64,000 nt of DNA from JAJEDW01 sp963555775 (GCA_963555775.3 CAUVWY020000002.1:516508-580507), one strand, 5' to 3'; shown: positions 42,677-52,470, counted from the stretch's first letter. Program-made: numbers and translations. The notes: generated by a model from the sequence alone, not told the origin.

Positions 42677-42809
42677 GCTCCCGCAAAGAGTTCGGATAAC
42701 GTTGCACCCCGCCGATTCCGCGGATATAGTCCGCCTTTTCGATCGTCCCGATCGTTTCGATCGAAGACCGATCCCATTGAGGAGCTGGAGATGAGCGAAT
42801 CTGCCGACC

Positions 42810-42990
42810 TGACCCGCCTTTCTCACGAGTTGTCTGCTGCAGCGCCGGATCCATCCGCCAGTGCCGCGTTCCGCTTGGTCGGGCGCCTCGACGTACCGTC
42901 AAGTACGCCTCCGTCGCCCTCCCGGCGCGCGCCTTGCTCTGACGGCGTCTCCGACTCTTCGCGACGAAAACCCGTGAGAAAGGCGGGCTG
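42810..42990 (+). repeat. Dispersed inverted-end repeat, copy 2
   Basis: About 181 bases, from TGACCCGCCTTTCTCACG to GTGAGAAAGGCGGGCTGA. The outer parts match copies 1 and 3 (including GCGCCGGATCCATCCGCCAG and the GACGGCGTCTCCGACTCTTC side), but the centre differs and is shorter. The terminal TAG has become TGA. It lies between the transposon and the amidohydrolase gene. The other bases of 42677-42996 show nothing else. A 66-codon frame (42791-42991) with GAGGAG upstream runs through the whole element. Confidence 0.75.
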
Positions 42991-42996
42991 ACCGGA

Positions 42997-44697
42997 ATGA
43001 GCGGCCTCTTACCCCAACGTCAGTCGCGACGCAAGTTTATCGGGACCGCTGCCGCGGCCTTCGCAGCGGCTTCCTGTGTTTCTTCAGGACCCGAGCCCGG
43101 CGCGGGCGACGATGATGGTGACGGCGGGCTCACGCTGGTAAACGGCCAGTTTCACACCATGGATGCGGAGGAAAGGATTGCCACGAGCGTCACGATCCGG
43201 AACGGCAGGTTCACGGATGTCGGATTCGCGCCTCGATCGACTGCCGGCACACGGGTGATCGATCTGGGCGGCCGGGCCGTCGTGCCCGGGTTGATTGAGC
43301 CTCACATCCATAGCGTCAGTCTGGCGAATCGCCCGGGCTACCACACCATCCTTGAGAATACGACGTCAATCCGCGAGATCCAGGAAGCACTGGCCGCGCG
43401 GAGGGCGGACGTACCGCCTGGTGCGTGGATGACCTCGATGGGAGGGTGGCATACGAATCAATGGGCCGAGCACCGCCATCCCACGCTGGCGGAACTGGAC
43501 GAAGCCGTTCCGGATCGGCCTGTACTCCTATACGAACGATTCACCGGTCCCTGCACGACGAACAGCATGGGAAAGGCAATTTTCGACGCGATCGATAGTG
43601 CGCCGCCCGTCCATCCCGACGTTTCGCCCGTCGGTGCCGGTCCGGACGGATCGATCGCCGCGGCCGGTTTCGCGGGCGGGGGGCCGTCCGCTTCGGCGCT
43701 ATATCATCTGCGCCGGGCGCAGACCTTCGAAGATCGAAAGCGGAGCACGATGGACGCGATGAATTACTCCGCGAGCGTTGGGCTTACCGCACATCTGGAC
43801 CAGGTGCTGTTCCCGACGCCCGGTCCGTTGCATCCGGGTCAGATCCTGTCCAATCTCGATCATTACCGAATGTATGACCCATGGCTGGAACTCCATCGCG
43901 AAGGACGGACCATCATTCGCCTTCAGATGAATTTTCTGCACAACCAGTCCGATCCGGATTTGCCCGAGTTGAACGAAAGGCTGAGGAACCAGTTCCAATT
44001 CTTCGGCGACGACATGCTGATGACAGGATCGATCGGCGAATGGGCCGCGCCCCTCGGCAGCGGTGAGGTGTGGATGGAGGCTCAACGGCTCGTCGCCGCG
44101 GCCGGCTGGAGGAACGAGAACAGCATTCAGGACCTCGCCGGGCTGACTCGGGTGGTTGAGGCTTATGAGGCGGTCAACCGGGAGTTCGGTATCATGGATC
44201 TGCGGTGGATGGTGCATCACGTTCCCGAAGTGACCGGCGATTTGCTCGGGCGGCTTCGGGACATGGGTTGCGGTGTCCAGATGGCCGCGTATCGTTGGGT
44301 GACCTCCAGCGATCCCAACGTGGTTGTCGGGGCACCGTTCCGAACGATTCTGGATCATGGGATAAAGGCGGGCATTCACGGCGACGGTGTGCATATCGCG
44401 CCGCTGAATCCCTGGCACCACATCTACTATGCGCACACGGGCCTCGATTCTTTCGGAAACCAGGTCAACGGCGGGCAGCAGCTTTCGCGCAACGAGGCTC
44501 TCCGTCTGTTTACCCGGGAGAACGCCTGGTTCCTCCGGATGGAAGACCGGATTGGCTCGATCGAAACCGGCAAGCTCGCCGACCTGGCCGTGCTCGACCG
44601 CGACTACTTCAGCGTGCCCGAGGCTGAGATCGGCCGGATTCGATCAATAATGACCATCGTGGGCGGCGACGTGGTTTTCGACGCCGGAGTTCTTTAA
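42997..44697 (+). CDS. Amidohydrolase family protein (YtcJ-like), TAT-exported
   Basis: A 566-aa metal-dependent hydrolase of the Amidohydrolase_3 group. A twin-arginine start S-R-R-K-F-I-G-T-A-A-A leads to a cysteine (A-A-S-C), so it may be a TAT lipoprotein. G-L-I-E-P-H-I-H holds the first metal histidines. H-G-D-G-V-H lies near the C-terminus, and the ending D-L-A-V-L-D-R-D-Y-F matches the family. Substrate unknown. The ATG lies only 6 bases beyond repeat copy 2, and no clear ribosome site is left between them. Confidence 0.86.
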   Translation: MSGLLPQRQSRRKFIGTAAAAFAAASCVSSGPEPGAGDDDGDGGLTLVNGQFHTMDAEERIATSVTIRNGRFTDVGFAPRSTAGTRVIDLGGRAVVPGLIEPHIHSVSLANRPGYHTILENTTSIREIQEALAARRADVPPGAWMTSMGGWHTNQWAEHRHPTLAELDEAVPDRPVLLYERFTGPCTTNSMGKAIFDAIDSAPPVHPDVSPVGAGPDGSIAAAGFAGGGPSASALYHLRRAQTFEDRKRSTMDAMNYSASVGLTAHLDQVLFPTPGPLHPGQILSNLDHYRMYDPWLELHREGRTIIRLQMNFLHNQSDPDLPELNERLRNQFQFFGDDMLMTGSIGEWAAPLGSGEVWMEAQRLVAAAGWRNENSIQDLAGLTRVVEAYEAVNREFGIMDLRWMVHHVPEVTGDLLGRLRDMGCGVQMAAYRWVTSSDPNVVVGAPFRTILDHGIKAGIHGDGVHIAPLNPWHHIYYAHTGLDSFGNQVNGGQQLSRNEALRLFTRENAWFLRMEDRIGSIETGKLADLAVLDRDYFSVPEAEIGRIRSIMTIVGGDVVFDAGVL

Positions 44698-44721
44698 CTG
44701 AAACAACGGGAGTGTCTCGAT

Positions 44722-45279
44722 ATGAAACGATCCTTGTGGATTTTGATGGCGAGTGTTCTGGTCGTCGGCGGTTGTGCCGCGGCCGATGACATGGCGCCGG
44801 CCGGGGAACCCTCTCCCGCCGACGAGAGCGAAGCGGCGCCGGTTCCGCGCATGACAACCGCCGTGCGGGTGATGGCTGCCGAAGACCAGGTAGCGCTGCT
44901 CCAGCATTCGGATCCCCAGCTTGCAGCCAACAAAAGGCTTGCGTACGATTTCTTCCGGGTGGTTCTCAGAGGCCAGCAACTGGATCAAGCGGCCGATTTC
45001 ATGGCCGAAGACTATATCCAGCACAATCCCAATGCCGATACGGGACTGGCCGGATTCCTGGTGTACTTCGAACAATTCGGTGGGGGACCGCGGCCGGTTG
45101 AAGACGAACTCGAAGGTCTTGTGGCCATTCAGGCGGAGGATGACCTGGTGACGCTTTCGTTCGTCCGGGAGTATGAGGAGCCGGGCGCGCCGGACCAGAC
45201 CTACACGACGACCTGGTTCGACATGTTCCGGATTGCGGACGGCAAGATCGTCGAACATTGGGATCCGGCAACTAAGTAG
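44722..45279 (+). CDS. SnoaL/NTF2-like lipoprotein
   Basis: 185 aa. A lipobox (V-V-G-G-C, about 14-18) is followed by an acidic/proline linker, then an NTF2-like fold of the SnoaL type: N-K-R-L-A-Y-D-F-F, D-Y-I-Q-H-N-P and a C-terminal F-R-I-A-D-G-K-I-V-E-H-W-D. These domains bind or isomerise small molecules. It lies 24 bases after the amidohydrolase gene and is probably in its operon, acting in the same compartment. Confidence 0.85.
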   Translation: MKRSLWILMASVLVVGGCAAADDMAPAGEPSPADESEAAPVPRMTTAVRVMAAEDQVALLQHSDPQLAANKRLAYDFFRVVLRGQQLDQAADFMAEDYIQHNPNADTGLAGFLVYFEQFGGGPRPVEDELEGLVAIQAEDDLVTLSFVREYEEPGAPDQTYTTTWFDMFRIADGKIVEHWDPATK

Positions 45280-45309
45280 CAGCGGGCTGGCGATCAGGTG
45301 AGCGCTGGC

Positions 45310-45334
45310 TGGGTTTGCGGCCGTCCGCAACCCA
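45310..45334. terminator. Hairpin between convergent genes
   Basis: TGGGTTTGCGG pairs with CCGCAACCCA (one bulge) around CCGT. There is no U-run on either strand, so this is a weak terminator candidate between the SnoaL-like and SDR genes. Confidence 0.3.
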
Positions 45335-45384
45335 CGGGCCGCGGCACGCCCCTGGGTGCCCTCCCGGGGTATGGCCACGTGCTG

Positions 45385-46134
45385 CTAACGCGCACAGGTT
45401 TCGGCCCTGCCGCCGTCGATCGAGTACGTGACACCGGTAATCCACTCGGCCTGATCGGACGCCAGAAACAGAATCAGGTTGGCGACCTCTTCGGGTGTTC
45501 CGATCCGCCCGATCGGATGGGTGCTCCGGCTGTGTTCGGCAAAGGCTTCGTACGCGGTGTCGTCCATTCCCGATCGGCGGTGGAGGTTGGTGCGGACGAC
45601 GCCGGGATTGACGGCGTTGACGCGAATACCTTTCGGGGCCAGTTCGAGGGCGGTGCATCGAGTCATCTGATCGACCGCGGCCTTGCTGACGCAGTATGCC
45701 AGGACGCCCGGGAACGCTCGCAAACCGGTGACGCTCGACACGTTCACGATGTTGCCCTTGCGCTCGATGATCGAGGGCAGGCAGAGTTGGGTCAAGTTCA
45801 AGACCGACCGGACGTTCAAATTCATCATCGTGTCGTATTCGGCCAGAGTCGTATTCTCGATGCTGCCCGTAGCGATGATGCCGGCCGCGTTTACGAGAAC
45901 GTCCACACCTTGGAGATCCTCGACGATTCGATCGACGACCCTCTTCGTTTGTTCGTCCGAGGCGAGATCGGCCTGGTAGGTTCGAATGTTCGCGGCCGAG
46001 AGTTCTTCAAGCACGGCGCCGTTGCGGCCAATGGCTGCGACATGCGCGCCTTCGACTTTCATAGCCAGGGCCGTCGCTTTTCCGATTCCGCTGGTCGCAC
46101 CGGTGACGACAGTCACCTTGCTTTCGAATCGCAT
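45385..46134 (-). CDS. SDR family NAD(P)-dependent oxidoreductase
   Basis: A 249-aa classical short-chain dehydrogenase. It has the cofactor motif T-G-A-T-S-G-I-G (11-18), V-N-A-A-G, catalytic Ser133/134, Tyr147 and Lys151 (Y-C-V-S-K), then N-P-G-V-V and the C-terminal S-I-D-G-G. It is cytoplasmic. The substrate is not predictable. It lies 9 bases after the PD40 gene upstream on the same strand, so the two are co-transcribed. Confidence 0.92.
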   Translation of the reverse strand: MRFESKVTVVTGATSGIGKATALAMKVEGAHVAAIGRNGAVLEELSAANIRTYQADLASDEQTKRVVDRIVEDLQGVDVLVNAAGIIATGSIENTTLAEYDTMMNLNVRSVLNLTQLCLPSIIERKGNIVNVSSVTGLRAFPGVLAYCVSKAAVDQMTRCTALELAPKGIRVNAVNPGVVRTNLHRRSGMDDTAYEAFAEHSRSTHPIGRIGTPEEVANLILFLASDQAEWITGVTYSIDGGRAETCAR

Positions 46135-46143
46135 TGAGACTCC

Positions 46144-47724
46144 CTACTCTTCCCGAAAGGTGAGGTCGATTGCCCAGAGTTCCGTTCGTTCGGCGTCCGT
46201 GGCCGCGAGCAGCCACTCTCCGGTGGGTAGCCGATCGAAGACTGGCATTACGCGGGCCGGCAGCGCGGTCTGGTCGATGTTTCCGACGATTCGTCCTTCA
46301 CTGACATGGAGGATCCCGTCCCCGGACCAGACGCCATATGCCGGTTCTTCGGCGTCCGCGACGGGCGTTGGCGATGTCCCGTCCGCGTTAGCGATCCAGA
46401 GTTGACCCTTGTCCCAGTACGTCACGCGTTGCCCGTCGGGGGAGAAACGCGGGGCATATCCGCTGTCGTTCCAGCGAAGCCGGTTTCCACCTGAGGCGAG
46501 CGTCGTCCAAAGGGCAAACCTGCCTCCCAGTTCAGACGAAAAGATGATTGTTCGTCCGTCGGGCGACCAGTCGGGTGTGTCGTCGATTCCCTCGTCGTCG
46601 CTCAGGCGTACGGGAATTCCGGTTCGAATGTCCACCTTCCAGATGTCCCGGTTTCCGTTCAGGTCGGAATTGGAATACACAATCTCGTTGCCGTTTGGCG
46701 CAAACCGGGGGTGCTGTCCCAACGTGACGTACTGCGGATCGGTGCCGTCCGATGCCGCGACCCAGATTTCGAAACGGTCGCCGTTGACGACCGAAAATGC
46801 AATGCGGTCGCCGCGCCGGGACACCGCGGGGTCGAGTTCGGCCTGAGGCGTTGCCGCCAAAAGGATTCCGTTCGATGTCTGGACGTTGGAATCGATGACG
46901 TGGTTCGGAACCACGATCCGGTCGCCGGCCACGTCGAGGCCGAGCGGTGCAAGGGATCGCCCCATGAGAGAGACGGTCAGCGGCACCATCGTGTTTTCTT
47001 CGAGGTTCAGGTACCAGATGGCGATTCCACCGGACCGATCGGTGACGTAGACCACCCGTTGTTCGTCAACCCATTCGGCGGAATAGGGATTTTCCGCAAT
47101 GCGATCGGCGATGAGGGGCGTCGGAGAGAGGCCGGTGAGATCGGTGACCCAGACCTGGCCTCTAAGACCCAGCAGCGATTTGAGGTAGATCAGCCGTTCG
47201 CCGCTCGGGGAGAAGCGGGGTGAGTGAATCGTGGTGTCTTCGCTGATGTCCGCGGCCACCAGTTCACGTCCGTCGGCTGCGCCGCCTTCCGCAAACCACA
47301 GGGCTCGATCGCGAACGAATGCGACTCGACCGTCGGAACTCCAGGTCAGGTGGGTGGCATTCTCCCGGTAAAGCGTCAACTCACGCGTTTCCAGGTCGAT
47401 CCCGAACGTGTCGGGGCCCTTTGTGAACGTTATTTCCGAGCCGTCGGGAGTCCAGGCGGGGTATGATTCCGCCGCTGGGGAATCGGTGAGTCGTTCCACC
47501 GCGCCGTCTGCCGCGGCCAGCCAGAGGTCGCCGGATGCGATCACGGCGTAGGACATCCGGTTCGGAGCGACGGCGACCTCGGTCTCCACGCCGTCAATAT
47601 CGGCCAGAACCGTCAGGTTCGGCGCGTCCAGCACCAGCGTTGGGGGCCCCTCGGAAGTCACCAGTGCGTAGGCGCCCGCCAAAAGCACGACAACGACGGC
47701 GATTGGGATCACGGGGAGGCGCAT
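46144..47724 (-). CDS. TolB/PD40-type beta-propeller protein, membrane-anchored
   Basis: A 526-aa protein with one N-terminal membrane segment (about 5-22) and then repeated PD40/WD40-like blades (A-W-T-P-D-G-S-E-I, F-S-P-S-G-E-R-L-I-Y, W-S-P-D-G-R-T-I-I-F, F-S-P-D-G-Q-R-V-T-Y), at least seven. Such propellers scaffold protein interactions in the periplasm. There is no peptidase domain behind the propeller, unlike DPP-IV-type proteins. First gene of a pair with the SDR. Confidence 0.85.
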   Translation of the reverse strand: MRLPVIPIAVVVVLLAGAYALVTSEGPPTLVLDAPNLTVLADIDGVETEVAVAPNRMSYAVIASGDLWLAAADGAVERLTDSPAAESYPAWTPDGSEITFTKGPDTFGIDLETRELTLYRENATHLTWSSDGRVAFVRDRALWFAEGGAADGRELVAADISEDTTIHSPRFSPSGERLIYLKSLLGLRGQVWVTDLTGLSPTPLIADRIAENPYSAEWVDEQRVVYVTDRSGGIAIWYLNLEENTMVPLTVSLMGRSLAPLGLDVAGDRIVVPNHVIDSNVQTSNGILLAATPQAELDPAVSRRGDRIAFSVVNGDRFEIWVAASDGTDPQYVTLGQHPRFAPNGNEIVYSNSDLNGNRDIWKVDIRTGIPVRLSDDEGIDDTPDWSPDGRTIIFSSELGGRFALWTTLASGGNRLRWNDSGYAPRFSPDGQRVTYWDKGQLWIANADGTSPTPVADAEEPAYGVWSGDGILHVSEGRIVGNIDQTALPARVMPVFDRLPTGEWLLAATDAERTELWAIDLTFREE

Positions 47725-47957
47725 CGGAAATTAAATATAGTATAGATCCGTTTGGAGGGAAGGCGAGCGAAGTTATTGCAATTACAGGTGTTCCAGTGGT
47801 TTAATGTCTTTCGTTTGGCTGACTTCAAGCGTCGGGTCGTAATTAGTTTCCATGTTCGTTGGTTACTCTTTCGGGTTTCGTTGCGTCTAAAGATGCTTGA
47901 CGGGTTGAACTGCCTTGCGGAGGCGGTTTACCCATTCCCGAAGCTGAGGTTTAACCG

Positions 47958-48146
47958 ATGCCGAAAAAGACAGAAAATAAAAGGGTTTTTAGCCAACCTA
48001 CGATGTGTCTTCAGTGCCATCTTGTGGTCGGCATGTTCCACGATCCGGGTGCGGAGGCGTGGGAGTGCCCGAATTGCTCTCACAAATATCTGTTCGCGCA
48101 CTGGAAGATCAAGAAACAGGCACGGGGCAGAAACAAGGCAGCGTAA
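47958..48146 (+). CDS. Small zinc-ribbon protein, unknown function
   Basis: A 62-aa basic protein with two cysteine pairs, C-L-Q-C (about 17-20) and C-P-N-C (37-40), separated by 16 residues, giving a zinc ribbon. Lysine-rich ends suggest nucleic-acid or ribosome contact (inference). GAGG 8 bases ahead of the ATG supports translation. It stands alone between a minus-strand pair and the MFS gene. Confidence 0.65.
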   Translation: MPKKTENKRVFSQPTMCLQCHLVVGMFHDPGAEAWECPNCSHKYLFAHWKIKKQARGRNKAA

Positions 48147-48290
48147 TACTTTCGGATTTATCGGGTTAGGCTGCTTCAGACGTTTTGGCCCCGGTTGGCC
48201 CCCCCTGTCCCTTTGACTCAATAGAAATTCGATCGCGCCATATATCGGTCCCGAACCGAGTTTCTTCCCAGCGGTTGGATTTCTGAAGTC

Positions 48291-49805
48291 GTGCAACACA
48301 CCGCCAAGCGGCGTACCATTACAGTCGGAATCCTGATTGGCATGTTCCTCGCGGCGCTCGAAGCGACCGTGGTGGGAACCGCCATGCCCACGGTAATCGC
48401 CTCGCTGGGAGGGCTCGAACTCTACAGTTGGGTTTTCTCCGCCTACCTCCTGACCTCGACCGTGACGGTTCCTGCCTGGGGCAAGCTTTCCGACATTTAC
48501 GGTCGGCGGCCCCTGTATTTGGCGGCCATTGCAATCTTCCTGATCGGATCCATTCTTTCGGGCCAGGCGCAGTCGATGGTTCAACTGATTCTTTTTCGGG
48601 CCATTCAGGGATTGGGCGCCGGGGGATTGATGCCGCTGTCGTTGACTATCAGCGGAGAACTCTACACGCCGGTGGAACGTGCCAAGATTCAGGGCCTTTT
48701 CAGCGGGGTCTGGGGGCTGGCCTCGATTGCGGGCCCCCTTGCGGGCGGGATCATCACGGAACAGATCAGTTGGCGATGGGTTTTCTACCTGAACATCCCC
48801 TTCGGTCTGATCGCGGCAGTGATTGTCGGGACCCAGTTGATCGAGGACCGTTCGAAACTTCGACGGCGCCGGGTCGATGCAGTCGGCATCATGCTCTTTA
48901 CGCTATCGATCACGCTGCTGATGTTGTTGCTGGTGCGAAGCGAGACATCCTTTGACCTGACGTCGGTCGTGAACCTTCTCCTGGTGACCGGTTCCGCGTT
49001 CTTTATGTTGTTGTTCATACGCGCCGAGCGGCGGGCCGAAGACCCGCTGCTTCCGATCGACCTGTTCAGGACCCGTCTGTTTTCAGGCGCCGCCATCAAC
49101 GGCTTTCTCGCCGGTATGGCGATGTTCGGTCTGATCTCCTTCATCCCCCTCTTCGTTCAGGGAGTCCTGGGTACCGGGGCGACCGCCGCGGGTTCCGTGT
49201 TGACGCCATTGTTGCTGGCGTGGGTGCTGCTCTCCATCGTTGGTGGGCGTCTGCTCTTGCGGCTGCCATTCCGTCAGATCATGATCGGGGGCATGTGCAT
49301 GATGGTGGCGGGATTCCTTCTGCTCGACAGGTTGAGCGTCGATTCGAGGATCGGCGCCGTTCTCTTCAGCGTGGGCCTGATTGGGGCCGGAATGGGATTG
49401 GTCATGATCACGCAGTTGATCGCCGTCCAATCGTCGGTTCCGCGAGAGCGGTTGGGTATCGCGACATCGACGGCACACTTCTGTCGCAGTATCGGGGGCG
49501 CCGTGGGCGTGGCCGTGATGGGTACGGTCATGACGCAACGGATGAACCGGCAATCGCTCGAGATCGTCGCCGACTCAATCTCGAAGCCATCGAATGCGGG
49601 ATTTGAAGCGCTTGTCGAGAATCCCAACGCCTTTCTCGATCCGGCGGCGCGTGCGGCGCTGTCTCCCGATGTTGTGAGCGTGTTTCAGTCGATGTTGGCC
49701 AATGCGCTGTACGGAGTCTTCATTGTGGGTACAGCCGTGAGCTTGCTCGGCCTTGTTGCAGTGGCCGTGATGCCCGGTGTCAGGCTCACCGAAATGAAAC
49801 AGTGA
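48291..49805 (+). CDS. MFS drug-efflux transporter, DHA2 (EmrB/QacA) family
   Basis: A 504-aa inner-membrane protein with about 14 membrane segments. Motif A is G-K-L-S-D-I-Y-G-R-R-P, and motif C is G-S-I/G-P-L-A-G-G type (A-G-P-L-A-G-G) in the fifth segment. It would export toxic compounds using the proton gradient. The start is GTG 48291. Its stop overlaps the next start (GTGA), so it is coupled to the DNA glycosylase gene; no functional link between the two is obvious. Confidence 0.92.
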   Translation: MQHTAKRRTITVGILIGMFLAALEATVVGTAMPTVIASLGGLELYSWVFSAYLLTSTVTVPAWGKLSDIYGRRPLYLAAIAIFLIGSILSGQAQSMVQLILFRAIQGLGAGGLMPLSLTISGELYTPVERAKIQGLFSGVWGLASIAGPLAGGIITEQISWRWVFYLNIPFGLIAAVIVGTQLIEDRSKLRRRRVDAVGIMLFTLSITLLMLLLVRSETSFDLTSVVNLLLVTGSAFFMLLFIRAERRAEDPLLPIDLFRTRLFSGAAINGFLAGMAMFGLISFIPLFVQGVLGTGATAAGSVLTPLLLAWVLLSIVGGRLLLRLPFRQIMIGGMCMMVAGFLLLDRLSVDSRIGAVLFSVGLIGAGMGLVMITQLIAVQSSVPRERLGIATSTAHFCRSIGGAVGVAVMGTVMTQRMNRQSLEIVADSISKPSNAGFEALVENPNAFLDPAARAALSPDVVSVFQSMLANALYGVFIVGTAVSLLGLVAVAVMPGVRLTEMKQ

Positions 49806-50404
49806 AGCTCCGGCGTCCGTTCTACCAGCGCCCCACGCTGGAAGTCGCCGAAGACCTGATCGGCAAGGTTCTGGTGCGCCGGTTCGGCGCGGCGCGCGCC
49901 TCGGGAATCATCGTCGAGACCGAGGCCTACATCGGTCAGGACGATCTTGCGTGCCACGCGTCCAAAGGGCGTACCCCGCGCACCGAGGTCATGTTCGGTC
50001 CTTCCGGGCGTTCATACGTGTACCTGATCTATGGGTTTTATCACTGCCTCAACGCGGTGACCGAAGCCGAAGGCTTTCCCGCCGCCGTGCTGATCCGGGC
50101 GATCGAGCCCCTTGAAGGAGTGGACCTGATGCGGCGGAACCGTCCGCGCGCGCCCAAGATTTCGGATATGGGCAGTGGTCCCGGCAAGCTGTGTCAGGCG
50201 CTGGGTGTCGACAAGGACATGAACGGCATCAGCCTGTCGGGAACAACGTTGTGGATCGAGGACCAGTTGCTCGATCCGGGTACGGTGGCGTCAAGCCCCC
50301 GAATTGGCGTGGATTACGCCGGCGATTACAGGGACAAGCCATGGAGGTTCTTCGTGGAGGGGAATCCCCACGTTTCGCGTCTGCCTCGGGCTGCTAAAAA
50401 GTAA
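49802..50404 (+). CDS. 3-methyladenine DNA glycosylase (AAG/MPG family)
   Basis: A 200-aa base-excision repair enzyme that removes alkylated purines. It has the family motifs I-V-E-T-E-A-Y-I-G-x-D-D-x-A-C-H (catalytic glutamate), F-G-P-S-G-R-S-Y-V-Y-L-I-Y-G, and G-P-G-K-L-C-Q-A-L-G. It starts with GTG 49802 in the stop of the MFS gene. Length is normal. uvrC follows 236 bases later, making a small DNA-repair neighbourhood. Confidence 0.95.
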   Translation: MKLRRPFYQRPTLEVAEDLIGKVLVRRFGAARASGIIVETEAYIGQDDLACHASKGRTPRTEVMFGPSGRSYVYLIYGFYHCLNAVTEAEGFPAAVLIRAIEPLEGVDLMRRNRPRAPKISDMGSGPGKLCQALGVDKDMNGISLSGTTLWIEDQLLDPGTVASSPRIGVDYAGDYRDKPWRFFVEGNPHVSRLPRAAKK

Positions 50405-50552
50405 GCGTAGGAAATCGCGAATGCCTGTCAGCCCAGAGACGGCGTCACATCGTCAAACCCCTTGAACCGCCTGCCGGCGTGCTTCCAGTGCGTTCGACCG
50501 ATACCTGTCAAGGGGGCGAGGGCGACCGTCTCGGCGGAATATGGCCAGGGCT

Positions 50553-50561
50553 TGCTATACT
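50553..50561 (+). promoter_or_regulatory. Extended -10 promoter of uvrC
   Basis: TGCTATACT: TATACT at 50556-50561 with the TGn extension, 79 bases ahead of the uvrC ATG. There is no strong -35, which extended -10 promoters do not need. Confidence 0.5.
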
Positions 50562-50640
50562 TTTTCCACAAGTCCCCGAATCGTTGCGTTAATTGGCCGT
50601 CCGGTGCTTTTTCCGGGCGTGTTTTCCACCCTTGAAACCA

Positions 50641-52470
50641 ATGACTGCCAAGGTTTTTCCCAACACGAAACTTGAGGCAAAACTGGCCGATATTCCCTCC
50701 GGTACCGGTGTCTATCTTTACCGTGACGCCGATGGAGAGGTGTTGTACGTCGGCAAAGCCAAATCACTGCGCAGCCGGGTACGGTCCTATTTCCAGGAAT
50801 CGCGAGACCTGGACCAGCGCCGGGATCGGATGGTGGACCGGATCGCCGACGTCGAATTCATCGTGACCGATACCGAGGGCGAGGCGCTGGCTCTGGAAAA
50901 CAACCTGATCAAGCAGAACAAGCCCCGGTACAACGTGCTGCTGCGCGACGACAAGACCTATCCGTATATCAAGTTGACCGTGAACGATGCGTTTCCGCGC
51001 GCACTGATCACTCGGAGGGTCCGCCGCGATGGTTCCCTGTATTTCGGGCCGTTTTTTCCGGGGGGACTGGCGCGAAAGACGCTGCGCCTGATCGAGCGGC
51101 ACTTCATGATTCGCAACTGCAACATCCGCATTGACGGCAAGCGCAGTCGTCCCTGCCTGCAGCATTACATCCACCGATGTCTGGGGCCGTGTGTCGAAAC
51201 GCTCACGACGCCCGATGCCTACCGGGAGGCGGCCCGGGACGTGCGTTTGTTTCTGGAAGGGAAGACCACGGATCTGATTCGCAGCCTCGAAGAGAAAATG
51301 AACACGGCCGCCCAAAACGAGCAATATGAGGCGGCGGGGCACCACCGGGACGCAATAGACACTGTACGGAAGATTGCCGAGCGGCAAAAGATGGCTTCGG
51401 CAGGTTCGGATGATATTGACATCTTCGGTTTCCACCAGGACGGGGGCATGGTTGCGGTTTCCGCCTTCCATATGCGGGGAGGGCGTGTCGTGAACAAGAA
51501 GGAGATGTTCTGGGAAGATCAGGAACAATTCAACGGCCCGGCTTTCTTCGAGGCTCTGCTCAAGCAATATTACCTGGATGCGCCTTTCATCCCTGTCGAG
51601 ATCCACGTTCCGGAATCGTTCGAGGATCAGGCACTCCTCAGTGAACGGCTTTCGGCGCTCAAAGGGAGGAAAGTGGAAGTTCGGACGCCGCGCCGCGGAG
51701 GCAAACGCGAAATGATGGAACTGGTGCGCCGGAACGCGAAGCTCGTTTTCGATCAACGCTTCCGGTCGGCGACCTTGCCCCGGTCGGCCATTGCCCGGGA
51801 CCTTGAAGAAGCACTCGACTTGGAAAAGACGCCAAGGCGAATCGAGGGGTTCGATATCTCCAACCTCCAGGGTACCGACATCGTGGCTTCGATGGTCGTC
51901 TGGCGGGAGGGGGCGATGGCGAAATCGGATTATCGCCGTTTCATTATCCGCTCCGTGTCCGGTCAGCCCGACGATTTCAAGAGCATGCGCGAAGTAGTGC
52001 ACCGGCGGTATTCTCGCGTGGCGGAAGCAGGACAACGGATGCCTGACCTCATTCTGATCGACGGGGGACTCGGACAACTGCACGCGGCGCAGGCGGCATT
52101 GGACGATCTGAACATCGTGGATCAACCGCTGGCCAGCATCGCCAAACGTGAGGAAATCATTTATGTCGCGGGTCGCGAGGATGAGCCGGTGGTCCTGGAT
52201 CGGCGTTCTGCCGCGCTCAAGCTGGTTCAACAGATCCGGGATGAGAGTCACCGCTTTGCGATCGCTTTCCATCGGCAGCGCCGGACCCGGCGTCAGAGAA
52301 CGACCGAACTCGATCGGATTCCCGGCATCGGCCCCCGAACCGTTCGCAAACTGCTTGATAGTTTCGGCTCCCTCAAGAAGGTTCGATCCGCCGGCCTGGA
52401 CGATCTGCATGGCGTGGTCAACCGGCGGCAAGCCGCCGCGATCCTGGCCCATTTCAGCCGGTCCGCCTAG
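50641..52470 (+). CDS. uvrC: Excinuclease ABC subunit C
   Basis: A 609-aa nucleotide-excision repair nuclease that makes both incisions after UvrAB damage recognition. The GIY-YIG domain (about 18-95) has G-V-Y-L-Y and L-Y-V-G-K-A-K. A UVR motif lies near 205-240 (Y-E-A-A-G-H-H-R-D). The RNase-H-like nuclease domain starts G-F-D-I-S-N-L-Q-G, and the C-terminal helix-hairpin-helix pair is I-P-G-I-G-P-R-T-V-R-K-L-L. ATG 50641 is the family start. Its TAG stop is the first codon of an inverted-repeat pair. Confidence 0.97.
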   Translation: MTAKVFPNTKLEAKLADIPSGTGVYLYRDADGEVLYVGKAKSLRSRVRSYFQESRDLDQRRDRMVDRIADVEFIVTDTEGEALALENNLIKQNKPRYNVLLRDDKTYPYIKLTVNDAFPRALITRRVRRDGSLYFGPFFPGGLARKTLRLIERHFMIRNCNIRIDGKRSRPCLQHYIHRCLGPCVETLTTPDAYREAARDVRLFLEGKTTDLIRSLEEKMNTAAQNEQYEAAGHHRDAIDTVRKIAERQKMASAGSDDIDIFGFHQDGGMVAVSAFHMRGGRVVNKKEMFWEDQEQFNGPAFFEALLKQYYLDAPFIPVEIHVPESFEDQALLSERLSALKGRKVEVRTPRRGGKREMMELVRRNAKLVFDQRFRSATLPRSAIARDLEEALDLEKTPRRIEGFDISNLQGTDIVASMVVWREGAMAKSDYRRFIIRSVSGQPDDFKSMREVVHRRYSRVAEAGQRMPDLILIDGGLGQLHAAQAALDDLNIVDQPLASIAKREEIIYVAGREDEPVVLDRRSAALKLVQQIRDESHRFAIAFHRQRRTRRQRTTELDRIPGIGPRTVRKLLDSFGSLKKVRSAGLDDLHGVVNRRQAAAILAHFSRSA

